Shown here piece by piece: positions 5,285-10,639 of a stretch of DNA of 10,639 nt. Source of the stretch: Frankiaceae bacterium. Lineage in GTDB: Bacteria; Actinomycetota; Actinomycetes; JAVEEB01. Below the pieces are notes generated by a model. It was not told where the DNA came from and did not search any database. It saw nothing but the letters and a program-made list of their open reading frames with translations. The DNA lies in contig JAVEEB010000143.1 in the NCBI GenBank assembly GCA_030840665.1, positions 1 to 10,639 of the forward strand, read 5' to 3'. Each line of letters opens with the position of its first letter. The stretch's first letter is position 1. A program made the translations under genes and the position numbers.

Positions 5285-7114
5285 GTGGCGAAGCCCAAAG
5301 GCGGGGTGATCGCGGCTGTCGTTGCCGGCGTCGCCATCATCGCCACAGCGAAAGCCGTGACGAGCGGCCACAATTCGCCGAGTCCCACCGCGTCGTCGAG
5401 CTCGAGCGCCGAGCCGGTCCGCGCCGGTTGCTCGGCCCTCATGGTCGCCGCCTCCAGCGAGAAAGCCAGCCTGATGCAGGGCTTGGCCACGCAGTACAAC
5501 AAGCTGGGCCGCGGGGACGCCGGCAACTGCGTCACGGTCGCGGTGGAGAGCGCGGCGTCCGGCGACATGGAGACGGCGCTCGTGCACGGCTGGGACGCCA
5601 ACGCTGTGTCAGCGGCGACGAAGCGGCCGGACGTGTGGACGCCCGCGAGCAGCACGTGGCTGAACTTGCTGCGGTACGACCAATCCACCGCCGACCAGCC
5701 GTCGACCGTGCCCGACAAGCTCGACTCGGTCGTGTCGACGCCACTCGTGCTCGCGATGCCGCAGCCGATGGCGGCGGCGCTCGGCTGGCCCGGTAAGCAG
5801 ATCGGCTGGGCCGACATCCTCAAACTCGCGGCGGACCCCAAAGGCTGGGCAACCCTCGGTCACCCCGAATGGGGCCAGTTCACGCTCGGCAAGACCAACC
5901 CGCACATCAGCACCTCGGGTCTCGCCGCCACGATCGGCCAGCTCATCGCCGCCACCGGCAAGTCCACTGACCTCACGTCCGCCGACGTCGCCGACCCTAA
6001 GGTGCGCGCCGCGCTGGCCGCGGGCGAGCAGGCCGTCGTGCACTACGGCGACACCACCCTGACCTTCCTGAGCAACCTGCAGGAGGCGGACGACCGGGGC
6101 CGCGGCCTCAGCTACATCTCCGCGGTCGCCGTCGAAGAGAAGTCGGTGTGGGACTACGACATGGGCAACCCGACGGGCGACCCCACCACGCTGGGCAAGC
6201 ACGCGAAGCCGACCGTGCCGCTCGTGGCCGTCTTCCCGAAGGAAGGCACGCTGTATTCGGACAGCCCGTACGCCGTCCTCAACACCGACTGGGTCACCGC
6301 CCCGCAGAAGGCCGGCGCGGCCGATTTCCTAGCGTGGCTTCACGAACCCGCCCAGCAGAAGGCCTTCACCGACGTCGGTTTCCGCGCCGTCGACCGCGCG
6401 CCCAACCCCGCGCTGGTCACCCCGGGATGGGCCGTCGCCAGCGGCAAGGAGATCGCGCTTCCCTACCCCGCGCCCAAGGTGCTCGCCGAATCCCGCGGCG
6501 CGTGGGACCAGCTGCGCAAGCGCGCCCGCGTGCTGCTGTTGATCGACGAGAGCGGCAGCATGGACGAGCCGGCCAGCGGGGCGACCGGGCCCTCGAAGAT
6601 GGAGCTCGCGAAGCAGGCCGCGGCGACGTCCTTGCAGCAACTGACCGACACCGACGAGGTCGGGCTCTGGGCCTTCACCGACCGCTTCGACAACGGGGGC
6701 AACAGGGTCGTCGAGCAGCTCGTCGCCGTCGCCCCATTGGCCAAGAACCGCCAGCAGCTGCAGACCGCCATCACCGGCCTGCAGCCGAAGAACGGGACGC
6801 CTTTGTACGCGGCGGCGCGCCAAGCCTTCGCCGCCATGGCGCCGATGGCCGACGCGCAGCACATCACGGGCATCGTGCTCCTCACCGACGGGATCAATTC
6901 GTACGCGCCGGACTCCGACATCGACAATCTCACCGCGGAGCTGTCCGCGAAGGCGACGGAGAACCACGTGCGGATCTTCACGGTCGCGTACGGCGCAACC
7001 GCGGATGTCGCGGGCCTTCAGAAGATCGCGGCCGCGACGCGCGCGAAGTCGTACGACGCGACGAACGCCGCCAACATCAACCGCGTGCTGTCCAACATTC
7101 TCAGCAACTTCTAG
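5285..7114 (+). CDS. Membrane-anchored substrate-binding plus von Willebrand A domain protein
   Basis: A 609-residue exported protein. Residues 5-27 (KGGVIAAVVAGVAIIATAKA) form a signal anchor or signal peptide, followed by a Ser/Pro-rich linker. Residues about 49-400 form a periplasmic-binding-protein-like domain (SBP type 2, ModA-like; ALMVAASSEKASLMQGLATQ at its start). Residues about 416-609 form a VWA domain with a complete MIDAS metal site: DESGS at 421-425 (DxSxS), Thr505 in NGTPLYAA and Asp535 in LLTDG. The only two cysteines, Cys49 and Cys82, could form a disulfide outside the cell. There is no ABC permease or ATPase gene nearby, so classic transport is doubtful; metal-dependent protein binding is more likely. 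Such fusions recur in actinobacteria without an assigned function, to my knowledge. The next gene starts 8 nt after the stop. Confidence 0.9.
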   Translation: MAKPKGGVIAAVVAGVAIIATAKAVTSGHNSPSPTASSSSSAEPVRAGCSALMVAASSEKASLMQGLATQYNKLGRGDAGNCVTVAVESAASGDMETALVHGWDANAVSAATKRPDVWTPASSTWLNLLRYDQSTADQPSTVPDKLDSVVSTPLVLAMPQPMAAALGWPGKQIGWADILKLAADPKGWATLGHPEWGQFTLGKTNPHISTSGLAATIGQLIAATGKSTDLTSADVADPKVRAALAAGEQAVVHYGDTTLTFLSNLQEADDRGRGLSYISAVAVEEKSVWDYDMGNPTGDPTTLGKHAKPTVPLVAVFPKEGTLYSDSPYAVLNTDWVTAPQKAGAADFLAWLHEPAQQKAFTDVGFRAVDRAPNPALVTPGWAVASGKEIALPYPAPKVLAESRGAWDQLRKRARVLLLIDESGSMDEPASGATGPSKMELAKQAAATSLQQLTDTDEVGLWAFTDRFDNGGNRVVEQLVAVAPLAKNRQQLQTAITGLQPKNGTPLYAAARQAFAAMAPMADAQHITGIVLLTDGINSYAPDSDIDNLTAELSAKATENHVRIFTVAYGATADVAGLQKIAAATRAKSYDATNAANINRVLSNILSNF

Positions 7115-7122
7115 GGCGACCG

Positions 7123-7839
7123 GTGGACCACAACGAGCGCAAGGCGGCCGACAAGGTCGTCGAGACGGTGACCGACGGGTGGGTGCTCGCCCTCGCCGCC
7201 TTCTTCGGGCTGCTCGCCGGATTCGGCCTGGGTCTTCCCGTCATCGTCGCGCTGCTCGCCGGGGTTGGCACGGTCGTCGCCGCGGCGGCCGTGAACGCCG
7301 TGCCCGTCCTGATCAGAGGCAGCAGGCGGGACGCCATCGGCGCGGGGGCCGAACGCGCTGAGCTGGTGCCCCGCACCGAGCAGGCGCAGATCGTGGGACA
7401 GCTCGAGGCGACGCTGCGGCGGATCCGCGACCTGCGGGACGGGCCCTCCGTTGCGGACAGCGTGAAGGACTCCGCCGCACAGGCCTTCGCCGCAGCGACG
7501 TCGGCACTCGACACCGCGAACGCCGTGGCTGTCGGGGTCGACCAGCTCGACGCCGCATTGCGGGAACTGCAGACGGTCCGCGTGGCCGGCCCGTCACAAC
7601 AGCGGCTGGCGGAACGGCGAGGTGTCATGCTCGATCGCCTCAACCGCACGCTGGCGGGCGTCCTGGACGTCTACAGCAAGCTCGTCGAGACCAACGCGAC
7701 GGTCAACACGTCCTCGATCGTGGAGGCCGGCGATCAGGCGCAGCTCCAGCAGATCGGCTCCAGCCTCGACGACCTGCGTCTCATCGTCGGCGAGCTGGAG
7801 AAGGACACCGGACACGAACTCCCGCCGCTGTCCCAGTAG
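7123..7839 (+). CDS. Two-helix membrane protein with helical tail, partner of PBP-VWA
   Basis: 238 residues, not recognised. A short charged N-terminus (VDHNERKAADKVVETVTDG) precedes two adjacent membrane helices (about residues 20-38 and 40-64, with a Gly/Pro turn), then IRGSRRD. Positive residues on both sides predict that both ends are cytoplasmic, a hairpin in the membrane. The remaining 170 residues are Ala/Leu/Gln/Asp-rich with few Gly or Pro, and are probably long helices or coiled coil (LEATLRRIRDLRD, VDQLDAALRELQTV, LQQIGSSLDDLRLIVGELEK). The overall plan recalls XpaC-type proteins that accompany TelA and VWA genes elsewhere, but I see no diagnostic motif. GTG 7123 has AGGG 6 nt upstream and lies 8 nt after the PBP-VWA stop, so the two form an operon. 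The stop is 28 nt from the convergent glnE stop. Confidence 0.82.
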   Translation: MDHNERKAADKVVETVTDGWVLALAAFFGLLAGFGLGLPVIVALLAGVGTVVAAAAVNAVPVLIRGSRRDAIGAGAERAELVPRTEQAQIVGQLEATLRRIRDLRDGPSVADSVKDSAAQAFAAATSALDTANAVAVGVDQLDAALRELQTVRVAGPSQQRLAERRGVMLDRLNRTLAGVLDVYSKLVETNATVNTSSIVEAGDQAQLQQIGSSLDDLRLIVGELEKDTGHELPPLSQ

Positions 7840-7867
7840 CCAGGCCTCGTTGTTTGGTGGGTTGCCG

Positions 7868-10639
7868 CTACCCGAAGAACACGCGTTCCACGACCGCGCG
7901 GGCCCGCCGGGTCGTCTTGCGGTAGTGCTCGACGAACGCGCCGGTCGCGCCGGCCGGGAAGCCCACGGCTCGGGACACGGCGGCGAGCTCTCGCGTGTCC
8001 GTCGGCAGGCTGTCGCCGGCGCGGCCGCGGACCAGCATGATCGCGTTGCGGACCCGCGTTGCCAGGGCCCACGCCTCGGCCAGCGCCGCCGCGTCCGGGC
8101 CCGTCATGAGTCCGGCTGCGGCGAGGGCGTCGAGGGTTTCGAGCGTGTTCGTCGTACGAAGGGAAGGCACTGCATCTGCGTGCTGTAGTTGGAGAAGTTG
8201 GACCGTCCACTCGACGTCCGCGAGGCCCCCGCGGCCTAGCTTCGTGTGCGTGGCGGGGTCGGCGCCGCGCGGCAAACGTTCCGCTTCGACGCGCGCCTTG
8301 ATGCGGCGGATCTCCTTCACGTGGGCCTCGGTGAGGCCGGCCGCCGGATAGCGCACGGGGTCGACGAGCCGCAGGAACCGCTCGGTCAGGTCGGCGTCGC
8401 CCGCGAGCGGCGCGGCGCGGGTGAGGGCCTGGGCCTCCCAGATTTCGGACCAACGTGCGTAATAGGCAGCGTACGAAGAGAGGCTCCGCACCAGCGGCCC
8501 CTGCCGGCCTTCGGGTCGCAGGTCGGCGTCGACGCGCAGCGCAGGGTCGGGCGCGGGCACAGCGAGCAGCGCGCGCATCTCCTCGGCGACCGTTTGTGCA
8601 ATGGACACAGCCTCTTCATCGCTCGCGCCGTCGACTGGCTCGTGGACGAACAGCACGTCCGCGTCACTGCCGTAGCCCTGCTCGCCGCCGCCGAGCCGTC
8701 CCATCGCGATGACCGCCATCCGCATCGGCAACGGCCCGCCGTGCTGGGCCTCGACCTTGCGTTCCGCGGTGCGGAAGGCGGCGGCGATGGTGGAGCCGGC
8801 GACATCAGCGAGCGCGCGGCCGACGCCGCGCACGTCGAGGAATCCGAGTAGGTCGGCCGAGGCGACGCGGAGGATCTCGTGACGGCGGATGCCGCGCGCG
8901 GCGAGGACGGCGTTCTGCCAGTCGTCGGTGCGCTCGACGATCGCACTCAGGGTCTCGTCGAGCGCCGCGCGCGGATGCGGGATGAGCGCGTCGTCCCCGC
9001 CGAGCACCGTGACGCCTTCCGGCGCGCGGATGAGCAGCTCGGCGACGTACCGGCTCGTGGCCAGCACGCGGGCGAGCCGTTCGGCGGTCGCGCCCTCGTC
9101 GCGCAGGAGCCGCAGGTACCAGGGCGTGGCCCCGAGCGCGTCGCTCACCTGGCGGAAAGCGAGCAAGCCCGCATCAGGATTTGCGGCGTCGGCGAACCAA
9201 CCGAGCATCGCGGGCAGCAGCGTGCGCTGGATCGCGGCCCGCCGCGACACGCCGCTCGTCAACGCCTCGAGGTGCCGCAAGGCGCCGGCCGGATCGGCGA
9301 AGCCGAGCGCGACCAACCGGGCCTGCGCGGCTTCGGGCGTCAGCCGGCTGTCACTGGTGGACAGCCGCGCGACGGCCGCCAGGAGCGGCCGGTAGAAGAG
9401 CTTCTGCTGAATGCGGCGGACCTCGCGGGCGTAACGGTCGCGGTCGTTGTCGAACGCGGCGACCGCGTCGCCGCGGTAGCCGACCGCACGCGCCAGCCAC
9501 CGGCGCGTCTCCGCGTCCGCAGGAATCGTGTGTGTACGGCGAAGTTTCTGCACCTGGAGCCGATGCTCGACGGTGCGGAGCCATCGATATGCCTCAGCAA
9601 GCTCGGTTGCGTCGTCGCGGCCCACGTACCCGCCCGCGACCAGAGCAGCCAACGCTTGCAGGGTGTTGGGGCTGCGGATTGCCTCGTCGGCGCGGCCGTG
9701 CACGAGTTGCAGCAGCTGCACCGAGAACTCGACGTCACGCAATCCGCCGGGCCCGAGTTTGAGCTCCCGGTCGGCCTCGGACTTCGGGATGTTGTCTTCC
9801 ACCCGTCGACGCATGGCCTGCACGTCGGTCACGAAGTTCTCGCGTTCGGCCGCCGACCACACCATCGGACGCGTCGCCGCCAGGTAGCGCTGCGCGAGGT
9901 CGGCGTCGCCCGCGACGTGCCGGGCCTTCAACAGGGCTTGGAATTCCCAGGTGCGCGCCCAGCGCCGGTAGTACGCGAGGTGGCTCTCCAACGTGCGGAC
10001 CAACGGCCCGTTGCGGCCCTCCGGACGCAGGTTGGCGTCGACCGCCCACAGCGCGCCCTCGACCGTCGTCGCGGAGCACACGCGCATCATTCCGGCGGCG
10101 AGTTCGGTGGCGGCCGCGAGGGCGTCGGTCTCGCTGCTGCCGTCCGCCGGCTCGGCGACGAAGATGACGTCGACGTCGCTCACGTAGTTGAGCTCGTGGC
10201 CGCCGGTCTTACCCATGCCGAGGACGGTGAGGCGGCAGCCGACAGTGTCGGGAACGCCGGCCTTGGCGATCGCGAGGGCAGTGGTGAGCGCGGCGGACGC
10301 GAGGTCGGCCAGCTCCGCGGCGACATCGTCGAGGGCCGTGATGCCGGTGAGGTCACGGGCGGCGAGCGCAAGCAGCCGGCGGCGGTACGCGAGGCGGAGC
10401 TGGATCGTCGCGTTGGCTGCCGTGGCTGCCGCCCCGCCACCCGCGCCGCTGCCGGTGGGTGGGCGGGCAGGGTCGCCGCCGACGGCGGTCAGGAATTCGT
10501 GCGTGAGCCCGTACGCCGAAGGACGCGTCAGCACCGCTTGGTCGTCGGCGAGAACGGACAGGTCCTCCGGGTGCCGCACGAGGTGCTCGGACAGGGCGTC
10601 GCTCGCGCCGAGGACGGCGAGCAATCGGGTGCGGTAACC
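7868..10639 (-). CDS. glnE: Bifunctional glutamine synthetase adenylyltransferase/adenylyl-removing enzyme (5' end outside window)
   Basis: GlnE attaches AMP to, and removes it from, the regulatory tyrosine of GlnA. The 923 visible residues run open to the right edge; actinobacterial GlnE is about 1000 residues, so only a short N-terminal part is missing. Two nucleotidyltransferase domains are evident. The N-terminal (deadenylylating) one has GMGKTGGHELNYVSDVDVIF with S154-D155-V156-D157 counted from the edge; the C-terminal (adenylylating) one has MGRLGGGEQGYGSDADVLF with S658-D659-A660-D661. Each is followed by its DLRPEGR(N/Q)GPLVR motif and by an LGxGGLxDVEfxVQLLQL helix. A Gly/Ala-rich stretch (GSGAGGGAAATAANA) near visible residue 65 is probably a flexible loop. 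The internal TTG at 10624 is not a start, since GlnE-like sequence continues upstream. The gene is convergent with the PBP-VWA operon. Confidence 0.97.
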   Translation of the reverse strand, partial: GYRTRLLAVLGASDALSEHLVRHPEDLSVLADDQAVLTRPSAYGLTHEFLTAVGGDPARPPTGSGAGGGAAATAANATIQLRLAYRRRLLALAARDLTGITALDDVAAELADLASAALTTALAIAKAGVPDTVGCRLTVLGMGKTGGHELNYVSDVDVIFVAEPADGSSETDALAAATELAAGMMRVCSATTVEGALWAVDANLRPEGRNGPLVRTLESHLAYYRRWARTWEFQALLKARHVAGDADLAQRYLAATRPMVWSAAERENFVTDVQAMRRRVEDNIPKSEADRELKLGPGGLRDVEFSVQLLQLVHGRADEAIRSPNTLQALAALVAGGYVGRDDATELAEAYRWLRTVEHRLQVQKLRRTHTIPADAETRRWLARAVGYRGDAVAAFDNDRDRYAREVRRIQQKLFYRPLLAAVARLSTSDSRLTPEAAQARLVALGFADPAGALRHLEALTSGVSRRAAIQRTLLPAMLGWFADAANPDAGLLAFRQVSDALGATPWYLRLLRDEGATAERLARVLATSRYVAELLIRAPEGVTVLGGDDALIPHPRAALDETLSAIVERTDDWQNAVLAARGIRRHEILRVASADLLGFLDVRGVGRALADVAGSTIAAAFRTAERKVEAQHGGPLPMRMAVIAMGRLGGGEQGYGSDADVLFVHEPVDGASDEEAVSIAQTVAEEMRALLAVPAPDPALRVDADLRPEGRQGPLVRSLSSYAAYYARWSEIWEAQALTRAAPLAGDADLTERFLRLVDPVRYPAAGLTEAHVKEIRRIKARVEAERLPRGADPATHTKLGRGGLADVEWTVQLLQLQHADAVPSLRTTNTLETLDALAAAGLMTGPDAAALAEAWALATRVRNAIMLVRGRAGDSLPTDTRELAAVSRAVGFPAGATGAFVEHYRKTTRRARAVVERVFFG

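Noticed and set aside
7840..7870. Possible bidirectional terminator between the membrane-protein gene and glnE
   Set aside because: Only a 4-bp GGGT/ACCC stem is present at about 7858-7872; too weak to call.
1..10639. CRISPR arrays, tRNA or rRNA genes, insertion sequences
   Set aside because: No regularly spaced repeats, tRNA-like folds, transposase motifs or terminal inverted repeats were seen.

Overview
The window is about 70% GC, with tightly packed genes and frequent GTG starts. It carries a GlnR-type nitrogen box, a GSI-beta glutamine synthetase and a bifunctional GlnE, which together point to an actinomycete (Actinomycetota). I cannot name the genus from sequence alone. Most long alternative frames are GC-driven shadows of the real genes.

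Layout. (1) 1-565, minus: the 5' part of a secreted lipoprotein gene whose 3' end is outside the window. (2) 566-771: a divergent control region with a 14-bp palindrome and a four-block GlnR-like operator. (3) 772-2196, plus: glnA, followed by a strong hairpin terminator. (4) 2307-2502, minus: a 5'-truncated remnant of an MFS transporter gene, about 79% identical in protein to the C-terminus of the intact MFS gene further on. (5) 2563-3410, minus: an arsR-SRPBCC operon with ATGA overlap, a probable leaderless promoter and palindromic operators, ending at a perfect 13-bp hairpin that abuts the MFS remnant. (6) 3495-5140, minus: a DUF1810 gene followed by the intact MFS transporter. (7) 5285-7839, plus: a two-gene unit made of a membrane-anchored protein with a periplasmic-binding-like domain fused to a von Willebrand A domain, and a small protein with two membrane helices and a long helical tail. 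(8) 7868-10639, minus: most of glnE, with the start beyond the right edge.

How the genes work together. glnA and glnE are the two halves of one regulatory circuit: GlnE adenylylates and deadenylylates GlnA at a tyrosine that is visible here (Tyr402), while GlnR controls glnA transcription. In Mycobacterium tuberculosis glnA1 and glnE are neighbours and convergent. Here the same convergent arrangement is kept, but about 5.7 kb of accessory genes lie between them. This interval holds the duplicated MFS end, the ArsR/SRPBCC cassette and the PBP-VWA/membrane pair, so it looks like an insertion-prone spot inside a conserved nitrogen locus. The PBP-VWA pair is the least understood system in the window.
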